64,000 nt of DNA. Source: Achatina immaculata. Lineage: Eukaryota > Mollusca > Gastropoda > Stylommatophora > Achatinidae. Numbering within the stretch: the stretch's first letter is position 1; each line of letters begins with the position of its first letter. Shown piece after piece: positions 10,501-30,200 of the stretch. The position numbers and the translations under genes were made by a program. Under the pieces are notes generated by a model that saw only the letters and a list, made by a program, of their open reading frames with translations, was not told where the DNA came from and searched no databases. The stretch covers positions 9,637,274 through 9,701,273 of the forward strand of contig CM019713.1 of assembly GCA_009760885.1 (NCBI GenBank), read 5' to 3'.

Positions 10501-12225
10501 AACAGAAGTGAAAGCCCAAGAAGAGCAACTGAGTACCCTTGAGTATGGATAAATAAGTTTCTTATCTGAATAATAAAGAAAGAATATCTCTATGGTCCAT
10601 GCTAATCGGGCATTGGTTGTTACAGATTTCCAACAACCATTCATCCTTTGCTCTTTCTATAAGATGTGTGGTGGACCTCCCTCCATCCAATTCTTTTAAT
10701 CCATCAGATATCTTGTTTCCTTGTCTTCCTCTGCCCCACCAGTATTCCCATTGTTTCTGTTTCAGTTTGCCTCTTTCTCAAAACACATCCTACAAATCTG
10801 GACTGCAGTGTTCTGAATTTTGTCATAATTTCCTCTCTTTTGCTTAGCCTCACTTAGAACCTCTTCATTGTCTTTTTTTGGCTATCCATGGTATTCTCAT
10901 CACTCTTCTAATGAACCACATCTCTGCTGCTTCCAGTAGATTTTGAGTGCTCTTGATCACACTGTAATACTCTTCAGAAATTAGGTAACTTATGCAGTTT
11001 TACAAATTTTGATTTTTTCCCCCACTGCAACATGTAGTGGAATGTGAAATTAGTTATTCTGTCATTTACTGTCAGTGAATGAGGGGTTTGATGATATCAA
11101 ACATAGTCTGACAGTACAGTTGTCAGAGCTCGCAAACCACAGTTGGCCAAGAACCTGTCCTACCTCTCTTGGTGCTCCTGTTAACAGTTTCATCATGGAT
11201 ATTGGGTAAGAGTGTCCTGGTGGTGGAGCCTACTGACAAGCTATGTCATTGTAGCATACTCAAAATTTGACGCAACACTTTTGTTTCAATACAGTTGCTA
11301 CATCAGCAAGTTCCAAATGGGACAAAATACATGCATCTCTGTAGAACAGTGCTCCTGTCTTTTAGTCCATGCACTTGGTAACTGTAATGTTTAACCAGGG
11401 AATTGGTAGTGTTGTTTGCCGTATGATTATGTCTCTGTTAAGCTTCTGACTGTGTTCAGGATATCTTGCTTTATCTTCTAGGTGTGCCAATGGCTTGCAG
11501 AGGTATCTGATGCTGTTTAGGAAACTGGTATATCTTCCAAGAATGTCACTAGCCTGTAGATACATCTGATTTTTGAACTTGTGCTTAAATGTTTTGTTAG
11601 TGGGATTTATGTCATATCTGTCAAAAGGTTCAGTCTCCACCATGAACCTTCTCTGGTATCCACAGCACAGCTGTGATGTCATATGTGAGCAGGTTTTAAG
11701 TCTGTAAGGCTTATGTTTATGAGCATGTCTGTCTAGAGATGAGGGCTTTGTCTGAGTTCTAGAAACATCTACATTCACACTAGGAACTATACTGCAGTTT
11801 ATAAAAGATTCTTCAGGATCTGTTTATCCAAAAACTAGCTAAAATGTTAACTTTATACAGAAAATTACACATGGCAAATGCCTGGGTCCAAAAATAATAG
11901 TTTGCCACTGTTAACCCTCATCTGCAGTTATCTGATACAGCTTGCTTCTTTTAGTGGATTACATGTGGCGGTTTTAAAATCAACAGATAATGGAGAACAT
12001 TCTCCCCCCCCCCCCCCCACCAAACATACAGGATTAAAAGTTTTCACGCATATATTCAGTGGATGTGCTGTAGAGTGATGTGGTATTATTCATGTTTACT
12101 GCAGCATTATTGTATTCTGGCCCTATTTCTGAAAATGATGTCACATGAGTGTTGAGGTTTGTCACCATATTCTCTTAGGTTTTATGTTTGTCACTAAATG
12201 TCATCAGACCACCATCACTTAGGCT
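10501..12225. other. No recognised gene
   Basis: Mostly unrecognised. A minus-strand open frame of 138 codons at 11362-11778 (ending PLAHLEDKARYPEHSQ..IPWLN..) has no motif I recognise. A piece of dispersed repeat F is at about 11125-11190, and a C tract lies at 12003-12019. Confidence 0.4.
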
Positions 12226-12897
12226 TTAACTCTTTCCGTGCGTTTGGTCATTATAGTGACATTTCCGGTATCCCGAAGCTACTGTATTATCATTATAGTG
12301 ACAATTGTTTGTTTCAATAAAACCGGTGTAACATTTAGATTGTACATATTTCGCCAGCGATTCTGGTGACACTTTTGAACATGGCGAAAGAGTGCCTAGT
12401 TACGAGCGATGCCGAGCAAGAAAAAGGAAGAGAAAGACCGAAAATTTTCAATTTCTGATGATGTATGGACATGGCCTGTGACCACCCCACTGCTCTCGAA
12501 TGTATCCCAAGTAGATCTAGACATATTTAGACGACTGGAGAAGTAGTTAGGAGTTATTTTAGACATTAATTTTGCGAGAATGCAACATAGAATCAGAACA
12601 TGAGATCGACAAGTAGATCTACACATCTCAGATGGTAAGTAGTGTAGATATAAACCTCGCCGACAGTGAGCTGGCCACAAAAACATCACATTACTTCTTT
12701 TTTCCTAAAAAACTCTGCACTTTTGAAATTTTCATTCATTTAGCTATACTTTGAAACATATTAAGTATACGGAAGTAAATGGAAATACTGTTTTTCATTC
12801 TATTTTACAACTAGACCCCCTTACAGACCAAGACCCGCGTTTTTAGTCCCGTTCATACCCATAGTCTGCTTTTCGTCCTACACACGGGAAGAGTTAA
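12226..12897. mobile_element. piggyBac-type MITE, copy 1
   Basis: A 672-bp non-coding element is bounded by TTAA at 12226-12229 and 12894-12897. The ends are inverted: CTCTTTCCGTGCG at the left and, read from the right, CTCTTCCCGTGTG. TTAA target duplication with short inverted termini is the piggyBac signature. There is no transposase frame, so the element is non-autonomous. A related copy sits at 15944-16632. Confidence 0.75.
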
Positions 12898-13025
12898 GTC
12901 TGTCACTAAATGTCACCACCACTTAGGTTTTATGTCCATCACTGTGACTACTATCTCGAATAAATATGACAGCACACCACAACTACTAGAAAGAAAACAA
13001 GCAACACCTGATCACAGTTATTTAA

Positions 13026-13031
13026 TTTATT
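13026..13031 (-). terminator. RPS16 poly(A) signal AATAAA
   Basis: Minus-strand AATAAA lies 30-35 bases downstream of the RPS16 stop codon (TAA at 13061-13063). This is a suitable position for 3'-end formation of a short ribosomal-protein 3' UTR. Confidence 0.75.
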
Positions 13032-13060
13032 GTTTTCTCAGTAGAATGTGAACTGTCAAC

Positions 13061-21150
<8,090 letters not shown>

Positions 21151-22186
21151 CTAGAGGAAAACATGTAAAGAAATAGTACACAAGAATGAAGAGTGAAATG
21201 AGTTGACTGACTGCATATCCAAATGCCACTAAGCAAGAAGCATAATAATGAAATGACATGTTCTGTTATTTTTTTTGGTTTAAATTTAAAAATTCATGCC
21301 AAATTACTTCAACGCTATGAAATATAACTTCTGAAGTTTTTTTTTAAAAACAGAAATATATTAGCAGATCATGGCAATCAATAAGCACAATCCAGGAATT
21401 AGTGTGAAACTTGGTTCTATAATTCAGTTCTAAATTTATCAATGTGGTTTGTTAGTGGTGTATATCATGCGGTGTGTGTTTTATTCTTGCATGTGTAAGT
21501 ATATGCGAGCGTTCATATGGTTCTTTCTTGCTAGCTTACAATCTTTATCTAAGATTTCCAATATACAGTTTCAAAATCTGAAAATGCGGCTCCTTCCAAT
21601 TTTATCGACATGGCCATACAGCTTGGTCTGGATTACTTAACTCTGATAAGCAATGTGTAGGTCCAATCTCTGGGACGCAATCTCATGAAAAGATTGATTC
21701 CCATACCTTGCCAATCCTGCTCTCAAATTATATTGCAGCATGCCCTGATCTATGTTTTTTTCATCTCAGTTTTGTAGCTTATTTTTCGTCTGCTTTTTTT
21801 CCCTTCTGATCGTAATCGGCTACCGTATTAACACCATGTGGCATTTTTAGATTTAATCCCAATGTTTTGATGCACATTCTGCATTTTACTTCATTTCTAG
21901 CGTATTTCCATTTTCCAACAGACATTTTCAATGTGTCTTTCATCTTTACTTTCTATTAAAAACTGTCACTATTAAATAGGAGAAATGGAGCATGGTCAAT
22001 CGAAAACTGGTTGTTTATTGAAAAGAAATGTTATACTCTCGAATTTAAATCAATAAAGTTAACAAAACTCTATAAACAGCTTTCAACAATGACCATTAAC
22101 GTTTGAAAGTATGTTTTACTGATAAAACTAAACAGTTTTTGCTTAATTTCATGAAAATTTATTACAGACAACTAGTTCTTACTCAC

Positions 22187-22217
22187 ACTTGTCGGCCGAT
22201 CACTTGCAGAAAGGAAG
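22187..22217 (-). promoter_or_regulatory. RPS16: Probable RPS16 leader exon with 5'-TOP start
   Basis: The minus strand reads CTTCCTTTCTGCAAG, a pyrimidine-rich start of the 5'-TOP type found at ribosomal-protein transcription starts. It then reaches GACAAGT followed by a strong donor GTGAGTAAG. Splicing to the acceptor at 21151 would place about 31 leader bases directly on the ATG. A TATA-like TTTTTATA lies about 45 bases upstream. This is inference; no transcript data. Confidence 0.6.
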
Positions 22218-22220
22218 TAG

Positions 22221-22499
22221 AAACGGGGCCTTCATCCCACACCACATGGACTCTAGCTGTATAAAAATCTCCTCACGTGGACTTCTTACGAAACAATTAT
22301 TATTATTATTATTATTACATGCTGTCATTCCTTCCATTTTTGTATTTTCTTGTTTTCTATAACTGCGAAAAAATATATTTGCAGCCATTTTATAGTTAGA
22401 TACATTACCATTTTAGATGCGTTACCATTTTATCAGCACAATGTTTTATTCTGAAACAAATAACTTCTTATTATCGTTTTTCATTTTAAGTTAACATCC
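22221..22499. other. Start of RPS16-GNS intergenic region
   Basis: Contains the likely RPS16 promoter side and a short (ATT)n run at 22299-22318. No gene was recognised. Confidence 0.5.
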
Positions 22500-22870
22500 A
22501 GGGCAGGTTGCAAACTCTTGAAGGTAGCAAGGTTAATTTCTGCTTATATTTTAAGTAAGTCTAGGTCTTCCTCGTTTTTGAGGATTCCATGTCAGTGCCT
22601 GTCTTGCTATGCTGGTGTTGAGTTTCCTCAGTGTGTGGCCAGTTCACCTCCATTTCCTAGACATGATTTGTAGGTTCATAGGTTCTTGTCCTGCCCTTTC
22701 CCAGACCTCCTCGTTCCTGATCTTGTCCTGCCATCTAATGTTTAAAATCCGTCTCAACCAGTAGTTCATGAATGTCTGTATCCTATGTTGTATTGTCTTG
22801 GTCATAGCCCATGTCCCAGAACCATATAGCAGGGCAGTCATATTACTGAAAAGCCTAAGCTTGGCTCTTT
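22500..22870 (-). mobile_element. Family D RTE-like 3' fragment
   Basis: Minus-strand translation ALLYGSGTWAMTKTIQHRIQ..YWLRRILNIRWQDKIRNEEVWERAGQEP, then, after a frame break, [24 protein letters not shown]. The same C-terminal signature occurs on plus at 43716-44140. It is an RTE-like family distinct from A, B and C. Confidence 0.8.
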
Positions 22871-22939
22871 TTTAAAATGTTCTTTGATGACCATATTTTT
22901 TTTCTCGAATCGATGTAAGTTTATTTGTTGTTTTCACGC

Positions 22940-23210
22940 GGCACCAACGCATGCTCACAGCCTGGTTTCCGATCCATTTATCAGGAGACGGGGGGAGAGG
23001 GGTGAAGACACTCTCCAGGCTGTCAATCAGCGACCCATAGCTGACTGCCAGCGGCATCAGGGTTGGTACATAGCAGACCAAGATCCCGTCCCACCTCTCC
23101 CTTGGCGCCCCCAGTAACAGGACTAGCCTGGCTAACGAAGTAGGGATCGCCATAGTCTCCATGGTGGTGGAACCTTTTAAGGAAGCACGGCACACCCCCT
23201 AAATTTTAGC
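22940..23210 (-). repeat. Dispersed repeat F, minus copy
   Basis: Contains the F blocks CTGTTACTGGGGGCGCCAAG, GAGAGGTGGGACGGGATCTTG and a stretch reading away from TTAAAAGGTTCCACCACCATG. About 270 bases. Confidence 0.75.
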
Positions 23211-23224
23211 AACACTCAGGACCT

Positions 23225-23603
23225 AATTATGTCAGTAAGAACAGTGAAGAGCAAAACCTCTATCTTAATGCGAAGAAGACTAAATTGATGACAACTGACA
23301 AAACAAACAAGGCAGCTGATAAAAACTGGAAGAAATGGAGAGTTCTGAATAACTTGGATCATTACCAACTAATAATGGAGATACAATGAGGGAAATTAAA
23401 AGGAGGGCATCTATCGCTCCTCAAAAACTAAAACAACCAAAGAATCTGTGGAGAGGAACAGACAGAACTACAAAAAATAAGATTTTTAAGATCATGCATC
23501 TTTCCCATCGCAACATATGCCTGTGAGACCTGGACACTTAACAAAACAGCTGAGAAACATATAAATGCCTTTGAATGTAAATGCTGCAGAAGAGTCCTTC
23601 AGA
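23225..23603 (+). mobile_element. Family B RTE fragment, plus arm of an inverted pair
   Basis: Translation follows family [78 protein letters not shown]. It has frame breaks. It stops abruptly next to an inverted B copy. Confidence 0.85.
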
Positions 23604-24045
23604 TATCATTCATTCATTTGCATGTCCCTTGCGGAACTTTGCCTCCCTACAGTACTCCTGTAGGCCTCTCGGTTGTGAGCAAGATGGCCTGCTGCTGATG
23701 CATCCATTTGCAGGTCATAACGATGTCTTGCTGCCATCTTCGCATTGGTCTTCCTCTCTTTCTTTTTTCCATTATGTACCCTTCCAAGACGGTCTTATCC
23801 AGATTATCATGACGTTTAATGTGTCCAAAATATTCAAGTTTTCTTTGTTTAATCCTCTTTACTAGCCAGCCTTCTTCAATATTAAGTTATTGTAGTATGG
23901 ATATATTTGTTCTTTTTTGTGTCCATGATATTTGAAGAACTCTTCTGTAGCATTTACATTCAAAGGCATTTATGTGTTTCTCAGCTGTTTTGTTAAGTGT
24001 CCAGGTCTCACAGGCATATGTTGCGATGGGAAAGATGCATGCCCT
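23604..24045 (-). mobile_element. Family B RTE fragment, minus arm of an inverted pair
   Basis: Begins with the (AATG)n tail and the 3' end of B at 23604-23640, and extends to the [27 protein letters not shown] region near 24045. The last 110 bases are complementary to 23490-23600, so the two arms form a fold-back. Confidence 0.85.
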
Positions 24046-24078
24046 TACTACTACTACTACTACTACTACTAGTACTAT

Positions 24079-24123
<45 letters not shown>

Positions 24124-24124
24124 A
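24046..24124. repeat. (ACT)n microsatellite
   Basis: Trinucleotide run of about 78 bases, at the break of the B copy. Confidence 0.95.
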
Positions 24125-24140
24125 TTTCACCCTATTGAAG

Positions 24141-24420
24141 TGCGGCTTGGTTGGCTGATGTAGACACTCGGAAAACTAATTAGGTGGTATCAGGTTCAAG
24201 TCCCACCAATGGGGACTTTTTCTGCTACCACCAAACAGGCCCCGGGGTCCACCCAGCCTCTAAAAATGAGTGCCAGAAAAATCTAGGGAAGATAAATGCG
24301 GCCAGGCGTGATACTGACCACATCAGACTTTCATGTGCCGATGGTCTTGGAAATACGGGCCTAACACCGTATCCTCAATATGCTCTGATGGCATGGAAAC
24401 AGGGATTTTACCTACCTACC
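24141..24420 (+). mobile_element. tRNA-derived SINE, plus copy
   Basis: A-box-like TTGGTTGGCTGATG is followed by B box GGTTCAAGTCC at 24193-24203. A body follows, GGCCCCGGGGTCCACCCAGCC..CAGGCGTGATACTGACCAC, ending GGCATGGAAACAGGGATTTT. It matches 38729-38992 and 8697-8895. About 20 extra bases between the boxes mean it is not a functional tRNA. Confidence 0.85.
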
Positions 24421-24837
24421 CTACTGAAGTAAGAGAGGCGTTCCTTACTTTAGAGACGTAACTAGGATGAGACAGGCGGGCATGCACTCCAGATGCTAAA
24501 TTGGGGGGGGGGGGGGGAACAGAAAGGGGGAACGGGCATTTTATAATTAAAGGTGCAAACATTTCACTACTTTATGAGAAGAATAAAATGTTCAAGGGGC
24601 GCCGGTTTTTAAAACGTATCTGTCGCTGCATGAACCTTAAATACACCCCTGACATGCCTTCTTTACTTGTACACTTTCTGCACGTCAGTTTTTACAGAGA
24701 TTTACCGAAGTATGTGGCACAAGGACAGGAGTGGGAGAGTCTCTTAGGCTGCTGTTATGATCACACTGTATACGAGAACTCCTCGTTCTTTACAGCCGGT
24801 AATGCCGAAGCTGGGGCCGATTTTCGGACAAAGAGCG
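24421..24837. other. No gene recognised
   Basis: Contains a 16-base G tract near 24503. The plus-strand frame through 24501-24854 has no recognisable domain. Confidence 0.45.
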
Positions 24838-25090
24838 GATTACTGGGATACTGATTCCACTACATGTAGGATTACTGAGATACTGATTCCACTACATGTA
24901 GGATTATTGGCATACTGAGTCCACTACATGTAGGATTACTGGCATACTGATTCCACTACATGTAGGATTACTGGCATACTGATTCCACTACATGTAGGAT
25001 TACTGGCATACTGATTCCACTACATCTGGGATTACCGGGATACTGATTCCACTACGTCTGGGATTACTGGCATACTGATTCCACTACATC
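24838..25090. repeat. 32-bp minisatellite, about 8 units
   Basis: Unit TTACTGGCATACTGATTCCA + CTACATGTAGGA repeated head to tail with few changes. The units are contiguous, with no variable spacers between them. Confidence 0.95.
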
Positions 25091-25379
25091 CAGGACCATG
25101 AAAAACCCTACTTAAAAAAAATATTTTGGCTGAAGGAGACGACCTTCTGTGGCAGTAGTTCCAACCTTTTTTGAGTGCGACTCTAAGCCACTACTGGTAT
25201 ATGCCCGCGACTCATTAAATATAAAAAAAGGAAAAAAATGAAATTCAACAAGAATTAACTAATACCTTTTCAGTACCTAAGAGCTTTTAAGGATATTATC
25301 AGACCATTATGGCAAAAACTTGTGGGGGAAAAAAATGGGAACTCTTTTCTGAAGCGGAAGCCCACACTAAGTGACACTT
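25091..25379. other. No gene recognised
   Basis: AT-rich sequence between a minisatellite and a family C fragment. Confidence 0.45.
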
Positions 25380-25840
25380 TCATTTTTCACTGGTACACGG
25401 AAATATTTAGGAACAACAATAACACAAGGCGGAAGATGCGAAACCGAAATAAGGAGAACAATAGCCCAGGCCAGTTCAGCATCTATGAAAATGAAAAGCA
25501 TACTAAACAATATAGCTCTGTCGATGATTACCAGAAAGAGAGTTATTCGGTGTTACATCGAGTTCGTATTGTTATATGCGAAGCATGGACAGTAACCAAG
25601 AGCACACACGATCTACTAGAAGCAGCGGAGATGTGATTCCCAACAAGAATGATGAGAATGCCACGGACAGCCAAGAAAAAACAAATGAAGAAGTTCTAAG
25701 CGAGGCTGGGCAAAAGAGAGAAGTTATGGCAAAATTTATAACACTGCAGTCAAGATGTGTAGGGCATGTTTTAGAAGAGGCAGATTGGAACACCTGGTGA
25801 CAACAGGAAAACTAGGAGGATAAAAGGAATATGAAAATAA
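25380..25840 (+). mobile_element. Family C RTE fragment, heavily decayed
   Basis: Frames give KYLGTTITQGGRCETEIRRTIAQASSA, SMKSILNNIALSMITRKRVIRCYIEFVLLY and, after breaks, the LLEAAEM..TAKK region. It aligns with 7800-8230 of the family C element. Confidence 0.8.
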
Positions 25841-25968
25841 AGAAAGAAGATACTTGACGGACTAAAAGAGTGGCACAGAGCACAGTCTAAAACATTTCTT
25901 ACTCAGAAATAGCACAGAACAGATAGTTGTGGAAATCAGTGACAACCAACTTCTAATTGGCACGGACC

Positions 25969-26029
<61 letters not shown>

Positions 26030-26456
26030 TAATCTTTATTTTTAAAGGGTAAAGAATTGGGCACACAGGCCCGTCTTACATTCTGCCCTTCATCACTCCA
26101 GCTTTCATTCTTCCCATACACTCGATTTAATACAAGTATACAAATTACATTAGGAGAAAAACGCATCAAAGAGTATAAGATTAAACTAATACATTCAAAG
26201 TAAAAGAGAAGAAGTAGTTAACCTAATAAAATAGCACTCACACACATACACGCGCACACACAGACATATAAATAATCAAAAATACATTGTCAGTACAGAT
26301 CTTCTAATATATGTTTTTAACAAACATTAAAATAATTTCTAACAATATCTAACAAGTTACATTTCGAACTATGTCATTTTAGTATTTGATGGCTAGCGAT
26401 TATGGATTGAGAGAGTGCTGGTTATTCTATGGAGGCATATAATTACAAGTGACCGA
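25841..26456. other. Intergenic; (GA)n and dispersed repeat sequence
   Basis: A (GA)n run is at 25968-26024. The sequence after it (aataatctttatttttaaagggtaaagaa..gcacacaggcccgtctta) has no reading frame I recognise. Confidence 0.5.
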
Positions 26457-26464
26457 AGAGAGAG

Positions 26465-26504
<40 letters not shown>
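26457..26504. repeat. (GA)n microsatellite
   Basis: About 48 bases of GA dinucleotides with two interruptions at the start. Confidence 0.9.
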
Positions 26505-26510
<6 letters not shown>

Positions 26511-27023
26511 AAAGAGCAATTTTAATCAATTGTCGCATGTTAAATCGATTAAATTTGTATTAGGTACAGCATTTCAATGAAGTGCTATTTTAATATTTAG
26601 GTTTGAAAACTAAATGGGAGGACTTTCCTAAAATCTTGTATTAAAAAAAACTATTCTGTCTGTCTTTCTTTTTTTCTCTCAGTTTTTTCCTTCATAAAAT
26701 CTTCTCGCAATCCTACCCCAGACCTTCACCCCCAAGCTAACTGTGGGTGACAACCCGAGGTTAGACGCCACTGTTCTAAATAGTAGGACAGTTAAGTCCA
26801 GTCTTTGATCAGAACTGATTTGCTGGCCTGTCATCTTTTGTTCCAAAAGTCTGTCCATCTTCAAATTTCCAAGTTCGTTTGTTTTGTCTGGATATGGTCA
26901 GTGCACATCCAATAATTGTTTCACCTGTATGCTCCGGTCCAAGTCCAAGGTATAAATTAATTAACTGTACACTTTATAACCCTAACCACTTTTAAGAAAA
27001 CAGGGATGGCACCACATCATGTA
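26505..27023. other. Upstream region of GNS
   Basis: AT-rich, no gene recognised. It presumably carries the distal part of the GNS promoter. Confidence 0.45.
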
Positions 27024-27049
27024 GTCACGTGACAAACAAGTCATGTGAT
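27024..27049. promoter_or_regulatory. CLEAR-type E-box (TFEB/MITF-family site) plus a second near-match
   Basis: GTCACGTGAC at 27024-27033 is the exact palindromic CLEAR consensus bound by TFEB-family bHLH-Zip factors in lysosomal gene promoters. GTCATGTGAT follows at 27040-27049. They lie 13-38 bases upstream of the GNS start codon. GNS is a lysosomal enzyme, so the context fits. Function is inferred. Confidence 0.7.
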
Positions 27050-27061
27050 CAAACAATCAAG

Positions 27062-27205
27062 ATGGGAGTAACACTGAGACCGGTAGCAACGTTGCTGTTG
27101 GTCGAAGTCGGTATAATTTTATTCGTCAGATCTTCGTCTGCAGCGCAGCTCCCAAACATCGTATTCATACTCACAGATGATCAGGATGTGGAGCTTTTTG
27201 GACAG
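27062..27205 (+). CDS. GNS: GNS exon 1 (coding part)
   Basis: ATG at 27062 in a good context (AAGATGG). The upstream in-frame triplet at 27029 is GTG, not ATG. 48 codons: a hydrophobic segment [12 protein letters not shown] (residues 11-22) followed by SSSAAQ is a likely cleaved signal peptide. The sulfatase core then starts, [19 protein letters not shown]. The donor GTTAGA is non-optimal, but the exon joins in phase 0 to exon 2. Confidence 0.93.
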
Positions 27206-30200
27206 GTTAGAACTGTACCGACGGTGACATTTGTGATATCGTTCGTCTCGACTGGGAACACCTGCATATTGACCTATATAATCAGCCTACACATTATCTT
27301 TTGCCAGTTTTGCTTTGCAGAAGTTAATGCTAGCAGTAAAAATATCATTGCTAAAATCAGTATAAAATCTGCCAAACAAACTGTTCTATGGGTGGCTGGC
27401 TAGGATCCAAAGCTAGGGGAGTAAATATTAACATACATAAAAGAGATGACGACTGAAATAAAACTGATTCTAGCAATAACGGTCGATAGAGGTGTGTAGT
27501 TCAGTTTTACAAGACGACAGTAGGACTGATGAGTGTGAACAGAAATACAAATGACAGAAAGTAAGAAAATAAGACGAGAACGTTTAAATGAAGAGCATAC
27601 GACATCCAGTATTTCAGCATCAGCCTTTTTTTTCAAGGATTACATACAAGAACAACACAACACACACACAAAAACACACGTGGGCAGTCTTACAACATTA
27701 TGGAGTTAGTACCCGTATGATCAACCTGTGCAAAAACTTGTATGAAAACAGTCAGCATACAGTTAGAACAAATGCAGGACACTCTCAACCATTCATCATA
27801 AAATCTGGAGTTAGGCAGGGCTGTGTACTATCTCCCTTACTATTCATAACATACATTGATAACATCTGCAAAGAGGATAAAACATATAGAGAGATACAAA
27901 GCTGCCCGACAGCCTAGCCCCTGAAACAATGCTGATAAACCCACAACACCACCTTCCAGAAGACATACCAAAAAGAGGACCATAAACAAACTCCTTTTTG
28001 CAGATGATCAATCACTTATAACCACAACAGAAAAAGACCTACAGCAGAACATTGATAATTTAGCAAAGGCATGCAGAAGCTACAACATGAAGATCAGTGC
28101 TGGAAAAAAAAATGGCCATGTCATGACCACAGCAAGAGAAGAAATCCAAACAAAGATCTTCGCAGACAACCAACCTTTGAAACAAGTGAGACATTTCAAA
28201 TATCTATGTAGCATAATATCAGCTTCAGGGACAAGTGAAGCTGAGATTTAGAACAGATGCAATAAAACAAATCAGGTCATTGGACAAATGACTCCCTTAC
28301 TGGAAAACAAATACATCATAACTTAAACAAAAAGGCACTGTACAACACAATTTTCCTCCCAATTCTATGATATCAATGTCAAACATGGACACTAACCACC
28401 AAGAACAAAAGAAAAATCATCACGACAGAAATAAGATGTTTAAGAAGAGTACTAAATGTGGCAATAAGAGACGAAATAAGAAATGACACCATCAGGGCAA
28501 AGGTTGAAGTAATACCAGTATTTCACTATATCCAGAAACAGCAAGTCAAACGGTTTGGCCATGTTACATGGTTACCACCAGACAGTATATCACAGACAAC
28601 ATTCACACTAAGATTTGTAGGTAACAGAGGAAGAGGCCACCCATGCAGGAGATCTTATATCTTATATCCTTCCCATGCCATCAATGCCACATAGGGCTTG
28701 CAAAGTAGTTTACCAATTTTTCCTGTTTTTGGCGAGCTTTTCAACCTCATCAAGGGATTTTATGCCTATTAATTTGGCCTCTCTTAGAGTTTCACGTGGT
28801 CTGCTTCTTTTTCTTCAGCCTGTTGTGTTCCACTTGATAGCTTATTTTGGGATTCTCTGATCGTTTCTTCTCATCATGTGACCAACATATGTCCATATCC
28901 TTTTCCTGATCACCCATGAGACTGGTTGTTGTTCAATCATCTGTCTCATCTCTGCAGTGTTCTTGAATTCATTCCACTTGATGCTGAGTATTTTCTTTAG
29001 GCATTTGTTTTCAAAAGAATCTAATTTATTGTCTATTTCTTTAGTTGATTTCCAGCTTTCGCATGCGTAAATGAGGGTGAATATTACATTTGAATTTAAT
29101 AGTCTTAACTTGGTTTTTGTGCTTATAACTTTTGAATGTCATATGTTCTCAAGAATCTTGAAGATCAATGCGGCTTTTGCAATTCTAATTCTAACTTTCT
29201 TTCTGGTGTCACCATCCTGGTCTATGTAGCTGTCAAGGTATGCATCTTTAGCATCTGCCCATTCTACATGTATTTTTCCATTTTGATTAATGAGAAGTTT
29301 CATTATATTTGTTTTGTCCTTGTTAATTTCAAGTCCTATTTTCTAGCCAGTGAAACAGAATATATTTTTTTTCTTGCATGGAATTCACATTGTTATTGAT
29401 AAGAGTTATGTTATCAGCAAAATCAAGATCTTCTATTTGGGTCCCATGTACCCAGTCAATACCTGTGTTACCTGTGCAGCATTTTTTCATTATAAAGTCA
29501 ATTGCAATTCTAAAAAAGCAAAGGAGACAGTATACATCCTTGTTTCACACTTGTTTCAATCTGGAACCATTCACTCATCCCTTCTTCTGTGTTGATTGCA
29601 CAACCATATCCATTGTAGAAGTCCTTAATGATGTTGACAGTTTTAGATGGTATTCCATATAGACTTAGAATTCTCCACAGTGAATCTCTGTGTATGCTAT
29701 CAAATGCCTTTTTAAAGCCTATGAAGTTCAGTATTAATGGTTTCTGCTTTTCAATGTGTTCTTCAAGCATTATTCTTAGAGTAAAGATCTGATCGAGACA
29801 GCTTCTCCCTTTTCGAAATCCTGCTTGTTTTTCTCTCATTGCAGTATTCACTATATCTTTACGTCTGTTCAAAATGACCTTGCAAAATACTTTTGACACA
29901 ACTAATACTAAGATTACTCCACTCTAATTGATATAGTCGCTAAGGTTGCCTTTTTTTGGTATTTTAACAATGATTCCTGTTTTTCCATTTAGAAGGGACC
30001 TTTTCTTCTTTCCAAATCTTATGAAACATTCTTTGTAGTTGTCTCATGTTGTCACTATTGATAGCTTTTAACATTTCAGGTGTTATTTCATCTTCACCTG
30101 CAGTTTTGTTGTTAGCCATTAAATTCACTTCTGTTTCAATTTCATGCAAAGTAATTTCATGCAATGTGGTTTCATCTAGGTTGACATTTAGTTGTAGGGT

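Noticed and set aside
24838..25090. Regular 32-bp repeats resembling a CRISPR array
   Set aside because: The units are contiguous without variable spacers and the context is animal introns and retroelements, so this is a minisatellite. The same applies to 44558-44857, 56100-56515 and 58080-58437.
27029..27061. An N-terminal extension of GNS starting at 27029
   Set aside because: The triplet at 27029 is GTG and overlaps the CLEAR motif. The ATG at 27062 has a good context and is followed directly by a signal peptide.
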